DNA from: an uncultured Porphyromonadaceae bacterium
Lineage (GTDB): Bacteria; Bacteroidota; Bacteroidia; Bacteroidales; Muribaculaceae
Assembly: GCA_902491515.1 (NCBI GenBank)
Contig: CABUIC010000010.1
Location: 22,153-86,152 of the forward strand
Direction: 5' to 3'
Length of the DNA stretch: 64,000 nt
Shown here: piece by piece, positions 7,995 to 17,666 of the stretch
How positions within the stretch are numbered: position 1 is the stretch's first letter
How the letters are laid out: every line of letters begins with the position of its first letter
Position numbers and translations under genes: made by a program
The notes under the pieces: generated by a model
What the model was told of the DNA's origin: nothing
Database searches by the model: none
Seen by the model: the letters and a program-made list of their open reading frames with translations, nothing else

Positions 7995-10325
7995 TTAGAA
8001 AGGATATCCGATGGCGAGATGGAAGGCCAGGGATTTTTTGAATGATTCCATGTTGTAGTATCCGCGTTTACCCGTGTCGTAGGGGCAGTGGATTCCGATG
8101 CCGAGGTCGGCGCGTACCACGAGCATGCTGATGTCCACGCGGAGGCCGCAGCCCGTGCCGAGCGCGAGGTCCTTGAGGAAGTTCGAGGCTTTGAGCGTGC
8201 CGCCCGGGCGCATCTTGTCGGACTTCAGAAGCCAGATGTTGCCGGAGTCGACGAATAGAGCGCCGTGAAGCGGGCCTATGATGGGGAAGCGGTATTCGAC
8301 GTTGGCCTCGAACTTGAATGTGCCTGTGCGGTCGAAGTTGTCGATGGCCTGGGAGCCCTCCGGGCCGCGGTAGGAGCCGGGGCCGATGCTACGGACCGTA
8401 AAGGCCCTGACGGAGTTGGCGCCGCCGATATAGAACTGTTCGGAATATGGGACCTGGGATGAGTTTCCGTAGGCGTGGGCCGCTCCGGCGGCCACTCGGG
8501 AGACGAGCCAGTGGTCGCCCTTTCCGAGCCGGCGTCCCCAGACGAGCTGTGCCTGTCCTTTCACGAACTGCGAGAAGGGGAGGCCGAAGAGGCGTTTCTC
8601 TCCCTTGACGCCGCAGGCGCGGTAGAGGCCCCAGAAGATGTTGCCGGCTTCCTGGACGGTGAAGGACCAGTTGAGGGTGTTGTCGCGGCCGAAGGCCCGG
8701 TCGTAGACGTAAGAGAACTGCATCTGCGGAATGAACTGGCTTCGGAAGCTCTGGGCCACGGCGGGATTGGCGTCCATGATCGAATCGAACTCGGCCGTCG
8801 TGTGGATAAGTTTCGTGTAGGTAATCTTCAGGGGCGTGAACGTGTTCGACACGTGACGGCGGTAGCGCCAGTCGTAGCTGATGCCGGTGTTGAACTGCGC
8901 CATCTTGAAATAGTGCGGACGGTTGAGGAGGTCGGCGCCGAGGTTTATGCGGGTCCAGTTGAGTTCCCGCCTCGTGCCGCGGAAGAATTTCGGGGCTATG
9001 AGCCGCGGGAATGCGAGGGCGGCGTTGAGTCCTACCTCGTAGGAGTTGAAGACGCTGCCTTTGCGTCCGTGGCCGGTCTGCCATTCATAGGCCCCGGTGA
9101 GCTTCACCGAGAGCTGTTCGCCACCTCCGAAGATGTTCTTGTTCGTGAGGCCGAGGGTGATTCCCGGGCCGATGTAGGAATTTGACTTGGAGGAGGCGTT
9201 TACTTCTATCGATGCTTCGAGAGGGGAATCGAAGGTGGCGTAGATGTCGACGTCGAGGACCCGGGAGCCAATCGTGGTGGAGTCGACGCGTGGCTGGATG
9301 TCGATTGCGTTGAAAATCCCGAGCCGCGAGAGGCGGCTCTGCGTGCGGTCCATGTTTCGGACGGAGAACACGCGTCCCTTGCGGAATGTGATGCTCTCGT
9401 CGAGGATGCCTTTGCGGAAGCGGGAGGGCTTCATCTGGATCAGGAGCGCGCGTTTTGTCTGAATAGTGTCGGGTGTGCCGCCGCCCTGGTATCTGTCGAG
9501 GTGGACTGTGACGTTTCCCGTAGTGTAGAGCTGGCGCGCGAATTTCGGCATGTTGGACGCCAGGGTCAGGCGCAGGGCAATGTGCTGCCTGCGGACGATG
9601 CTGTCGGCCAGGAATTCGATGAAGTTGGGAGTGAAGAAATAGTAGCCTCTGTTCCTGAGTCCGTTGACTATTCTCGTGCGGGCGATGTTGAGTGAGTCGG
9701 TGGAGAAGCGGGGCGACTCCGCGGCGAGGTACCTGTCGGCCCGGGCGAGCGAGTCGATGACGTGGTAGAGATGGCAGGTGTCGGGCAGGAGCTCGACGGT
9801 GTCGACGGGGTAGCCGGGGCCTGAATTTACCGTATACCTGAGCTTCGCTTTCTTCTTGTTGCGCCCCTGCACGTAGTCGTAGGTGGCGGTGCCGCTGAAG
9901 AATCCGTTGTTGTCGAGAATCTGCTCGATCATGTGGGTGCGAAGTTCGGGACGCACGTCGGACATCAGTACGGGCTCCTCCACAAGTTTCTCGTAAAGCC
10001 AGTGGCGGAAGCCTTTCTCGGGGTTCGGCCAGTTGTTGTAGACCCAGAGGCCGAGCGGGAAAGGATAGCGCCATACGTAGCCGAGAATGCTCACGGAGTT
10101 GTTGGGGCGCACGTTCACGGCGTCCGTAATCGCCGACTTCATGTCGGCAGGGAGGCGCACGCTGTCCGGCGAATGGAAGGTGACGCCCTTCAGGCCGGTG
10201 TACAGCAGGTTGTCGTCGGGAATCTTCCGCGTGGTCGAGCACGAAGCCCCTGCGAGCATCAGGAGCAGGAGCACGACGGGCGTCAGAAGACGTCGTATGG
10301 AGAATTTTCGGCGAGTGTCATTCAT
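7995..10325 (-). CDS. tamL: TamA/BamA-like outer-membrane lipoprotein (TamL)
   Basis: A 776-residue Omp85-superfamily protein. The N-terminus is a lipoprotein signal with lipobox LAGASC, then POTRA-like domains, then a C-terminal 16-strand barrel region with the Omp85 motif VRAFTVRSIGPGSYRG (the VRG(F/Y) loop-6 type element, here VRAF) and a final aromatic residue, GYPF. In Bacteroidetes this lipid-anchored form is known as TamL and acts with TamB in moving lipids or proteins to the outer membrane. Its ATG overlaps the tamB stop by 8 bases, which supports a joint function. It was named on architecture and context, not on a database search. Confidence 0.85.
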   Translation of the reverse strand: MNDTRRKFSIRRLLTPVVLLLLMLAGASCSTTRKIPDDNLLYTGLKGVTFHSPDSVRLPADMKSAITDAVNVRPNNSVSILGYVWRYPFPLGLWVYNNWPNPEKGFRHWLYEKLVEEPVLMSDVRPELRTHMIEQILDNNGFFSGTATYDYVQGRNKKKAKLRYTVNSGPGYPVDTVELLPDTCHLYHVIDSLARADRYLAAESPRFSTDSLNIARTRIVNGLRNRGYYFFTPNFIEFLADSIVRRQHIALRLTLASNMPKFARQLYTTGNVTVHLDRYQGGGTPDTIQTKRALLIQMKPSRFRKGILDESITFRKGRVFSVRNMDRTQSRLSRLGIFNAIDIQPRVDSTTIGSRVLDVDIYATFDSPLEASIEVNASSKSNSYIGPGITLGLTNKNIFGGGEQLSVKLTGAYEWQTGHGRKGSVFNSYEVGLNAALAFPRLIAPKFFRGTRRELNWTRINLGADLLNRPHYFKMAQFNTGISYDWRYRRHVSNTFTPLKITYTKLIHTTAEFDSIMDANPAVAQSFRSQFIPQMQFSYVYDRAFGRDNTLNWSFTVQEAGNIFWGLYRACGVKGEKRLFGLPFSQFVKGQAQLVWGRRLGKGDHWLVSRVAAGAAHAYGNSSQVPYSEQFYIGGANSVRAFTVRSIGPGSYRGPEGSQAIDNFDRTGTFKFEANVEYRFPIIGPLHGALFVDSGNIWLLKSDKMRPGGTLKASNFLKDLALGTGCGLRVDISMLVVRADLGIGIHCPYDTGKRGYYNMESFKKSLAFHLAIGYPF

Positions 10326-13300
10326 TGCTTTCTGCTGTTTGCGGGGCCGGAGGCATCGGGGCTTCCGGGAGTTCGGGAATCTGGTCGTCGGACGCGTCCT
10401 TCTTCTTCCTGAAGGGGCGGAAGAGGTCGGAGAGGCGCAGAATCTTCCGCCGGTAGACGAAGCCTACACCTGTCTGTGTGACTTCGCCCTCGAGGATGCT
10501 CTCATAGCCCGTGTGGCGGAAGAGGCGCACGTACATGGTGCGGTTCTCGTTCAGGAAGTATTCGAGGGAGATGTCGCTGATGAGGTTCTGCGAGAAGTTC
10601 TCGTCGGCGTTGGCGTCGGTGGAGTAGTTGCCGCCCACGATAATCTTGAAGCGGTCGTTGAAGAGCGACTTCGACACCTGATAGCTGTAGCTCATGGTTG
10701 AGGAAGTCGATCCGTCGACGGTCTTGTCGTACTGGTTGATGCCGAACGAGAGGTCAACGCCCTTGATTGTATTGGCGGCCCAGGAATTGAGCTGGCTCTC
10801 GAGGAAGGAGAAGAGGGGATTTCCGCCGAGGGATGCGTTTCCGGACGTTCCGGGTCCGGTGTAGACGTTGTAGATGAGTAGGTTCATGGCCTGGTTGGCT
10901 CTTTGCTCGGGGCTCATGCTCTGAAGCTCGTTGGTCACGGTGATGTCGTCGTTTGTGGCAAGGTCGAATGCCACGTTCATGTTGTTGAGCGTGCCGGTTA
11001 CTCCGAGTTTGACGTCGAAGTTCACGAGGCGCGAGTTCTGGCCTTCCTGAGTTACGTTGGCCTTGACGACGTCCGTGGCGTGGACGTTGATGGTGGGGTT
11101 CATCATGTCGCCGTTGAAGGCCACGTAGCTGCCTTCCTGGAAGGTGAAGAGCTTTTCGGACATGAGGGGCGGCGTGTAGCGGACGAAGCCTCCGTTGAGG
11201 TCGAGACGCCCGGTGAGGCGCCCTGTTGAGAGCGGTGTCATGGTGTAGTTCAGCGTTCCCGTGCCCTGAATGCTCGCGCGGTCCTTGCCGTCGGCACTGA
11301 GGTCGACGTTTATCACGGAGCCGTCCTCGATGGTGAGAAGCGCGTCGAGCATCATGGCCATGGAAGGCTGGGCCACGGAGTCCGCACGCGCCATCGCTAC
11401 GGAATCGGTGAAGTTCACGAATTTCACGAGCTCGCCGGTCGAATAGTTCGCGATTTCGCTCGTCGCGTCGGGCATTACGTATGTGACGTTTGTCCCCGGG
11501 AGAATCTTCAGCGCGGCGTCGACGGCCATGAAGCTCATGTCGCCGCGGGCCGACGCGTCGAGGTCGATGAAGGCTTTGCCGAACACATCGGCTCCGGCAC
11601 GCGCACGGCTGGTGTTTACAATCTGTGTTCCGCGGGCCCTGAGCCGCAGGTCGACGCCCGGATTCGCGAAATCGCGGAGGTCGACGGTGCCGTTGACGGT
11701 GAGGGGCTTGTCGTTGGTGCCGGAGATGGTGAAGCCCTTGAATATCATCTTAGAGTCCTCGACAGGAATCTTCACCTCGTTGAAGGCATACTCCGTGCCG
11801 GTCATGGTGAGTTTCACGGCCGTGGAGTCGAATGCCATCCAGCCGTTGAGAATCGGCGAGTCGGATTTCCCGCTGACGTCCATGGAGCCGTTCAGAGTGC
11901 CGCGGAGACGTCCCACGGTCTTAGGGATGAACGGATTGGCGACATCGAGCGGAAGGCTTATGAGGCTGAGGCCCATGGCGAGGGGAGAAGTGCTGGTGGA
12001 GTCGTTGAGGGCGCCGCTGAGGTCCATCACCTTTCGGCCGTCGAAGCTCAGTGTGGCATGCGCGTTGATTTGTCCCGCCATGTTTGCCGCTACGTTGAAG
12101 GCCGCGGACATATCCTTCACTTTCTGCCGGTCGTAGTAGAAGTTGGTGATTCCTGCCGTTCCCTGACCCAGAAGGGTACCCGAGGAACGGTTCAGTCTCA
12201 GGTCGGCGTTTACGTCGCCGGTCATAGGCGGAGCGAAGGGATTGAGCGAAATCCAGTCTTGGATGTGTATGTCGCCGAGTTTCACGATGAGGTCCTCCTG
12301 GCGGTCGTGGGAATGCCCGCTGTGCCCCTCGTGGGCTTCGTCTTCACCCACGGTGTATACGGCGATGGACGATTTGCCGCCGGACATGTGGAGGTTCGCG
12401 TCGAGATGGCCGGTCGGGAAGTAGTATTCGATGAAGTTGTCGGGATTTGCCTCCCATTGCTGGTAGCCGATGATGGGCTTGAAGGGGTCGACGTTTACGG
12501 TTACGGCGGAGTCGGCCAGTTCGGCCTTGAACCCGAGCTGGAAGCCTATGTCGCCCTTGATGTTTCGCTGTCGCAGGCCGAGGCGTGCCTTGTTTCCGTC
12601 GACGGTGGCGTGAACCCACACGCGGGCCAGGGCGTCGAGGGTGCCGGGACGGTTGCCGATTCCTGCCAGGAAGTGGAGATGGTCGCGGAACTGTCCTGCG
12701 GCGAGGTAGATGGTGTCGATGCGCGTGGTGCCTGAATTGAAATCGAGGATACGGCCGTTGAGGGCGAGGATGGAGTCGTTGTGGGCTTTCAGACTTATCG
12801 ACTGAATGGCCATGTCTGAGGGCCGCAGAAGGTCGTTGATGAGGTTTGAGTTCGCGCCCTTGAGGGTGAAGTTGAAGTGCGGAAGTGTGCGGCGGAGGGG
12901 GTCGATGCGGATGTCGCGGCCGGCGATCTGTGCGTCGAGGAGGGACGCGACGGCGCTGAAGCGGTTGAGAAGGGAGTCGAGCGACGCCGGCGAGCGGAAA
13001 CGGGCGGCAAGGTCGCGGTTGTCAAGGTCGAGGGCCACTCCTGAGTCGGGACGTGCCGTGAAGCGGGCTACGACATCCGAGAGGGCTATGGTGCTTTCTT
13101 CGCGACGATAGAAAAGGTCGTGGAGCCTGACGTCGGCAAGGATATTGTTCATCCCGGGGCCGATTTCCGCCGAGGCGGAGAGGCGTGTCTCGATGGAGGC
13201 CGGGACGTCTGAGAACTTGAGGGTCTGCAGGTCGATGTATGAGCCGTCGAGTTCGGCAGTCCAGCGGTATACGTCGCCGTCGAGGTTTCCGGAGGCGTCG

Positions 13301-15162
13301 AGTGTGAAGTCGAGGCCGTTGTCGGCTGACTGGAGGTGTACGTCGGCTTTTCCGCCGCTGAGCCGGGCCGTGGCGTCGATTCCCGAATAGGTGTAGCCGC
13401 CGTAGCTCGCCGAGTTTATAGTGGCTGAGGCGTCCATTTCGGTGGCTGCGAGGAAGGGGTCGTAGCCGTGTCCCTTTATCGAGGCGCGGGCAGTGAGGTC
13501 GCTGACGCCGGCCAGAGGCATGAAGGCCTGGACGGGTAAATCGTCGGCGGTGATGGTTGCGTCGTAGTCGGCGAGGCGCGAGTTCCAGTCGGCTATGAGT
13601 TTGAGCACTCCCTTGCCCGTTTTGGCTGTGAGCTTGCCGTCGACGATGCCACCGCGCCGCATGTCGACGGCCCCGGAGAGCGTCAGGGGCGGAATGGCCA
13701 CGGATTTGGCGGTTTCTTTGTCAAGGAAGAGGGGCTTGAAGCGGTCGGCGTTCACTATCCGGCCGCGTAGGTCGATATGGCCGGAGAGTCTGTCGGGGTC
13801 GGCGGGGGAGCCGACGCGCCCGTGGGCGTCAAGATAGACGCAGCGGTTGAGGGCGAGGCTCAGGGTGTCGATGGCGAGAGCTCCCATCGTGCCCCCGATG
13901 TCGGCTCTGAGACGGACCGGTTCGCGGGGCGGTAGCGCGGCCCAGTAAGGCATGAACACCGGGAACATGGCGTGGAGGTCGGCGGGAGCGAGGGCGGCCG
14001 ATGCATCGAGAGCGACAGGAAGCGAGGGGTCGCTCATAAGGTCGCCCATACCCATCATTCCCTTGAAAGCGATGTCGGTGCCCGCGGGGGTGTTTACGGC
14101 GAATTGTCTGAAATTCAAGGCAACGGAGTCTATGTCGAGTGTGCCGTGTGCGTTGAGGCGCAGTCCGCATCGCTCGGTCGCGGCAAGGCTGAGGGGTACA
14201 CGCACGGTGGTGGCCTCGTTGTAGAAATGGCGCACGCCGATGGTCATGCTGTCGGCTTCGATGTAACCGAAGTCGAGGCCGGGAGTGGGCTTGTATCCGG
14301 CGGTGGTGTACAGCCCGCGGGCGCCTGTGAAGCCTACGGTGTCGATTTCCACAATCCAGGGGAGAACGGTGAAGGCAGAATCGGGGGCTGGGGGCACGGG
14401 CACCGGGCCGAAGGCCGCTACGGCCTCGGCGCTCGGAGCGATGTATGCGGCGTCGAGGCCTGTTCCCGTGAAGGTGCCTAAGGTAATGCGCTGTCGGTAG
14501 AGGTCCACTGTGCCGCCCTCAAGCGTTGCGGAGGGTATGCGCGCGGTAAGGGAGTCGATTGTGGGCATCATCCGCATGGTGTAGACGAAGTCGGAGAGAT
14601 GGATTTTTCCGAGCGTGAAGCTCATCTGCGTCGGCGGGGCCGGAGGAGTGGGCGGCGTAGTGTCGGGATTCATCACCAGGCGCATCCGTCCTCCTGCGAT
14701 GGAGGCTTCATCAAGGCTGATGTCCATGTCGCGGAGGCGCACCGTGGCCGGAGCTATGCCGAGGGAGTCGGCGTCGATGGTGAGCCACATGGAGGAGTCC
14801 GGCGCCCCCATGGCGTAGGAGCCCCCGCGGAGTACGGCTTCGTCTATCCTCACTTTTCCGACAAGGAGGGGCAGGAGAGCGACGTCGAGGCTGGCGCGCT
14901 CGGCGCGGATGTCCATTCCTCCGGCCATTTTCACGCTCAGGCCCGCGAGTTCCACCTCGAGAGGGAAGTGGAGAGCGAGGGAATCGACGTGGAGCTCGGT
15001 CTCGTTTCCGGGGCCAAATGCCGCATTGACGCTTTCGCGCAGGCGGTGCTGGGCCCAGGGAGAGTAGAGAAGCATGACAAGTCCGACAAGCAACAGGCCC
15101 CCCGCGAGCGCTATGCCCGCGATGGTGCCGAAAATTCTGCGTATGACGGTGACAGCTTTCAC
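10318..15162 (-). CDS. tamB: Translocation and assembly module protein TamB
   Basis: A 1614-residue AsmA-like protein with one N-terminal membrane helix (GTIAGIALAGGLLLVGLVMLLYS) and a very long beta-rich periplasmic body. The C-terminal 400 or so residues hold the TamB (DUF490) domain, with the typical region NPTINVHATDVVKAN and a final GVGFVYRRKILRLSDLF barrel-like end. TamB spans the periplasm as a hydrophobic groove between the inner membrane and its Omp85 partner. The start codon is GTG at 15162. The gene leads an operon tamB-tamL-DUF389. The C-terminus ends in a Pro/Glu-rich tail. Confidence 0.93.
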   Translation of the reverse strand: MKAVTVIRRIFGTIAGIALAGGLLLVGLVMLLYSPWAQHRLRESVNAAFGPGNETELHVDSLALHFPLEVELAGLSVKMAGGMDIRAERASLDVALLPLLVGKVRIDEAVLRGGSYAMGAPDSSMWLTIDADSLGIAPATVRLRDMDISLDEASIAGGRMRLVMNPDTTPPTPPAPPTQMSFTLGKIHLSDFVYTMRMMPTIDSLTARIPSATLEGGTVDLYRQRITLGTFTGTGLDAAYIAPSAEAVAAFGPVPVPPAPDSAFTVLPWIVEIDTVGFTGARGLYTTAGYKPTPGLDFGYIEADSMTIGVRHFYNEATTVRVPLSLAATERCGLRLNAHGTLDIDSVALNFRQFAVNTPAGTDIAFKGMMGMGDLMSDPSLPVALDASAALAPADLHAMFPVFMPYWAALPPREPVRLRADIGGTMGALAIDTLSLALNRCVYLDAHGRVGSPADPDRLSGHIDLRGRIVNADRFKPLFLDKETAKSVAIPPLTLSGAVDMRRGGIVDGKLTAKTGKGVLKLIADWNSRLADYDATITADDLPVQAFMPLAGVSDLTARASIKGHGYDPFLAATEMDASATINSASYGGYTYSGIDATARLSGGKADVHLQSADNGLDFTLDASGNLDGDVYRWTAELDGSYIDLQTLKFSDVPASIETRLSASAEIGPGMNNILADVRLHDLFYRREESTIALSDVVARFTARPDSGVALDLDNRDLAARFRSPASLDSLLNRFSAVASLLDAQIAGRDIRIDPLRRTLPHFNFTLKGANSNLINDLLRPSDMAIQSISLKAHNDSILALNGRILDFNSGTTRIDTIYLAAGQFRDHLHFLAGIGNRPGTLDALARVWVHATVDGNKARLGLRQRNIKGDIGFQLGFKAELADSAVTVNVDPFKPIIGYQQWEANPDNFIEYYFPTGHLDANLHMSGGKSSIAVYTVGEDEAHEGHSGHSHDRQEDLIVKLGDIHIQDWISLNPFAPPMTGDVNADLRLNRSSGTLLGQGTAGITNFYYDRQKVKDMSAAFNVAANMAGQINAHATLSFDGRKVMDLSGALNDSTSTSPLAMGLSLISLPLDVANPFIPKTVGRLRGTLNGSMDVSGKSDSPILNGWMAFDSTAVKLTMTGTEYAFNEVKIPVEDSKMIFKGFTISGTNDKPLTVNGTVDLRDFANPGVDLRLRARGTQIVNTSRARAGADVFGKAFIDLDASARGDMSFMAVDAALKILPGTNVTYVMPDATSEIANYSTGELVKFVNFTDSVAMARADSVAQPSMAMMLDALLTIEDGSVINVDLSADGKDRASIQGTGTLNYTMTPLSTGRLTGRLDLNGGFVRYTPPLMSEKLFTFQEGSYVAFNGDMMNPTINVHATDVVKANVTQEGQNSRLVNFDVKLGVTGTLNNMNVAFDLATNDDITVTNELQSMSPEQRANQAMNLLIYNVYTGPGTSGNASLGGNPLFSFLESQLNSWAANTIKGVDLSFGINQYDKTVDGSTSSTMSYSYQVSKSLFNDRFKIIVGGNYSTDANADENFSQNLISDISLEYFLNENRTMYVRLFRHTGYESILEGEVTQTGVGFVYRRKILRLSDLFRPFRKKKDASDDQIPELPEAPMPPAPQTAESNE

Positions 15163-15250
15163 GTCCGTAGGATTGTTTTTCCGAGGTTTAGTACTTCGTG
15201 ATGAAATGGATGAAGAAACGTGCGGGCCCGTCAGTAGGGCCTTTCAATAT

Positions 15251-15287
15251 AAAAACCGCCGGGGTCCCCTTATAGTTTGCCGGCGGT
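15251..15287 (-). terminator. Terminator of the secreted chitobiase-domain gene
   Basis: An 8-bp stem ACCGCCGG/CCGGCGGT (15255-15262 with 15280-15287) is followed on the minus strand by TTTTT. A T-run also lies on the plus side (15290-15296), so it could work both ways. Confidence 0.8.
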
Positions 15288-15308
15288 GCTTTTTTTCGTC
15301 AGTTAAAA

Positions 15309-16694
15309 TCAGTTTGAGCGGACGTAGACTTTCTCGGCCTTGTTGTCGCGGACTCTGATATAGAGCCCCGGCTTTAGGGTGGCGGCGGAAACGCGGCGCC
15401 CCATTATCGTGTAGAAGACGGCCTCGTGGTCGTGGTCGGGCCGGAGCCCGGAGATGCCGGTGGTGCGGTCGAGGGTCACGGTCATCGTGGCGATACGGCT
15501 CTGCATGGCCGAGGTGAGGTCCACGAACTGCACATTCTCGCCCTCGTCGGGGAGCCATGTTTCCGTGTCCCAGGTGTATTCGCCCGTGGAGGGAATGAGA
15601 TTTATGTCGTTTGAGCCGGTGCTCGCGCCGCTGAGCGACATCGTGAAGCGGATTTCGCGGATGGACAGGGACGGATTGGAGGTGCGCACGGTCATTGCGT
15701 CGCCGTCGTAGAGGCGAAGGTCGATTCCGGCGTCGTAGGAGTGATAGAGGCGCACGTGGGTGTTGCCGCTCTCTCCGGCGGTGAAAGTCACGGTCACGTC
15801 GCCGTCGCTGAAGGAGCGGCCGTTTAGGTCGACGGATTCTTTCTGCGCGGGCTCGGCCACTGCGGGATTGAGCCCGGCTGGATTGGTGAAGTCAAAAGTG
15901 GCCGTAAGGCTCGCGGACGCGTTGCGGACGGTGTAGACGGCCTCCGTGGCGGCACTCGGATTCATACCCTCTTTTACTGCAAAAGCCTTGAGGGTGAGGT
16001 CCTGATTGATGATGACAGGTTCAGTGTAGAGGGTGGCGCCGGTCGAAGGAGCCGCACCGTCGACGGTGTAGTAGATAGAGGCGCCGGAGGTCGCGGTGGT
16101 GATTTCCACGGCTGTTCCGGCCGATACTGAGCCGGCAGCCGGAGAGAAAACCGGTGCGGCGACTGTCTCGAGAACGGGGTCGACTGTGCCCTGACGGTCG
16201 TCGTAGTACACGGTAATGCTTTCTATGTAGAGGCGGTGCTCGGCGTCGACGATGAGGTTTGTCAGCGTCTTTTCGGGCCGCGAGGGGATGGCCAGAGTGT
16301 AGTCGGCCCAATCGAGGGCCGGGACCTCGAGGATTTCCGAATTGAGCATTATGTTAGCCTCCGCGTCGCGGTCATTGTCGAAGCGGCGCGCGCTTACAAC
16401 TATGCGCGTGGCAACGACCTGTGCCGTCTTGGCGAGCTGGATGTTGAATTTGCCGTTTTTGCTCGATGACGACATCTTGATGCCGTCCGTCTCCGGGAAA
16501 ACGCGCACCACGCTCGTCACCTTGTCGATGAACCCAGCGCCCTCCTTGACCGCCTTCTCGACGAAATTATCGTTGGTAAGTGAATTCGTGTCGGCCGTCG
16601 GAGCTCCGAAAACAATAGAATAAGACCGCTCCGCGGCAACCAAAGCCACCGCACCGAAAAGAGCGACACAAAGAGTCATTAAAAACCTTTTCAT
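15309..16694 (-). CDS. Secreted protein with chitobiase C-terminal-like (FN3-associated) domain
   Basis: A 461-residue secreted protein. The chosen start gives a clean signal peptide (MKRFLMTLCVALFGAVALVAA); the longer open frame to 16850 has none at its end. A central module reads VFSPAAGSVSAGTAVEITTAT...IYYTVDGAAPS...YTEPVIINQDLTLKAFAVKEG, the classic CHB_HEX_C_1/FN3-associated repeat. The C-terminus VFYTIMGRRVSAATLKPGLYIR is the short tail common on Bacteroidales secreted proteins. No catalytic domain is evident, so a binding or structural role is likely. It stands alone with its own terminator. A -7-like box (TAAATTTG, 16719-16712) precedes it without a good -33 partner. Confidence 0.8.
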   Translation of the reverse strand: MKRFLMTLCVALFGAVALVAAERSYSIVFGAPTADTNSLTNDNFVEKAVKEGAGFIDKVTSVVRVFPETDGIKMSSSSKNGKFNIQLAKTAQVVATRIVVSARRFDNDRDAEANIMLNSEILEVPALDWADYTLAIPSRPEKTLTNLIVDAEHRLYIESITVYYDDRQGTVDPVLETVAAPVFSPAAGSVSAGTAVEITTATSGASIYYTVDGAAPSTGATLYTEPVIINQDLTLKAFAVKEGMNPSAATEAVYTVRNASASLTATFDFTNPAGLNPAVAEPAQKESVDLNGRSFSDGDVTVTFTAGESGNTHVRLYHSYDAGIDLRLYDGDAMTVRTSNPSLSIREIRFTMSLSGASTGSNDINLIPSTGEYTWDTETWLPDEGENVQFVDLTSAMQSRIATMTVTLDRTTGISGLRPDHDHEAVFYTIMGRRVSAATLKPGLYIRVRDNKAEKVYVRSN

Positions 16695-16816
16695 CACAGT
16701 AAATCTTTCCACAAATTTAGGTAAAAATTTTGACATTCCTACACCGCCAAAACAAAAAATCAATTCTGCCCCTTTATTATCTGATATATAATGTATTGAA
16801 AATCCCCGAACTGTAG

Positions 16817-16837
16817 GGACGCACGGCTCGTGCGTCC
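16817..16837. repeat. REP-like palindrome, class A
   Basis: Arms GGACGCAC and GTGCGTCC flank GGCTC, preceded by CTGTAG. It lies in the 378-base gap between the secreted gene and the DUF2490 gene. Confidence 0.85.
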
Positions 16838-16932
16838 TTCTGCAAGACATTGGTTCTTAGCTGGTTATTGAGGCTGTGCTAAAAAATGGTAGAAAATATT
16901 ATCAAATTACCCCCTCTAAACTATTGAAAGAC

Positions 16933-16962
16933 AGTAGGCAAGCGCCATGACGCGTCCGCCCC
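16933..16962. repeat. Degenerate REP-like repeat, class B
   Basis: GTAGGCAAGCGCCATG followed by ACGCGTCCGCCCCG matches the class B consensus (GTAGGGACGYGCCATGGCRCGTCC, then GCCCCG) with three or four changes. The rest of this gap is AT-rich without other recognisable signals. Confidence 0.65.
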
Positions 16963-17072
16963 GACCGGGCGAACTTGAATTATGCCTCACCTTCTGTAGT
17001 TCTGTCAAAATTGTTCGATTGCAAATTTGAACTTTTGTGCCAAGGACCTAAAACCCTTTATCTCAAAGGTTC

Positions 17073-17666
17073 TCAGAACGTATATCCCATCGATGCGAGG
17101 AAGCGGATGTTGCGCCCTTCGTCGCCGTTGACCGGAATGGATATCTCGGGCTGGACAAAGAGGTTCTTGACTTTGAATCTGAAGCCTCCGCGGATTCTGT
17201 TTTCCGGCATACGGTATTCCGGGCGATTGGTGGCCGTAGCGAGCACGGCTATCTGTTTGGTGCAGTTGAACTCGAGCGAGGCCGCGTAGAGGCTCTTGTA
17301 GCCAAGTTCCGAATCGTAGTGCGGGGTGAAGCCCGCGCGGACGGCGAGCCATTTAAGCGCTTCGACCTTCCCGTCGATGTTCAGACCGAGGTTGCGGTAG
17401 TTGTTGTTGTAGGTCATGCCGTAGTATGGCTCACCTTTCACCGACACCCGGCCGAAAGACCTGTTGTACGACGCATATAGTCTGAAATATTGAAATCCGA
17501 TTTTTTCGGCATAGATGCTTTGTTCGAATTTCACATTCCAGTTTTTCGCGAAGGTGTAATTGACATTGATGTATCGGGTGTCCCTCATGCCGACAGCCCA
17601 TTGTGCGGAGGCCGAGTAGCCGAAAAGGGTGGTGAGGGCAAGCAGTAGAATCAGACGCAGCTTCAT
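17073..17666 (-). CDS. DUF2490 family outer-membrane protein
   Basis: A 197-residue protein with a signal peptide (to about SAQ, residue 21) and alternating hydrophobic beta strands ending in phenylalanine (ASMGYTF), as in small outer-membrane barrels of the DUF2490 family. Its ATG overlaps the stop of the SGNH gene upstream (17663-17666), so it is the last gene of the MBOAT operon. What it does is unknown; the operon suggests a link with export or modification of a surface glycan, which is inference. Confidence 0.75.
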   Translation of the reverse strand: MKLRLILLLALTTLFGYSASAQWAVGMRDTRYINVNYTFAKNWNVKFEQSIYAEKIGFQYFRLYASYNRSFGRVSVKGEPYYGMTYNNNYRNLGLNIDGKVEALKWLAVRAGFTPHYDSELGYKSLYAASLEFNCTKQIAVLATATNRPEYRMPENRIRGGFRFKVKNLFVQPEISIPVNGDEGRNIRFLASMGYTF

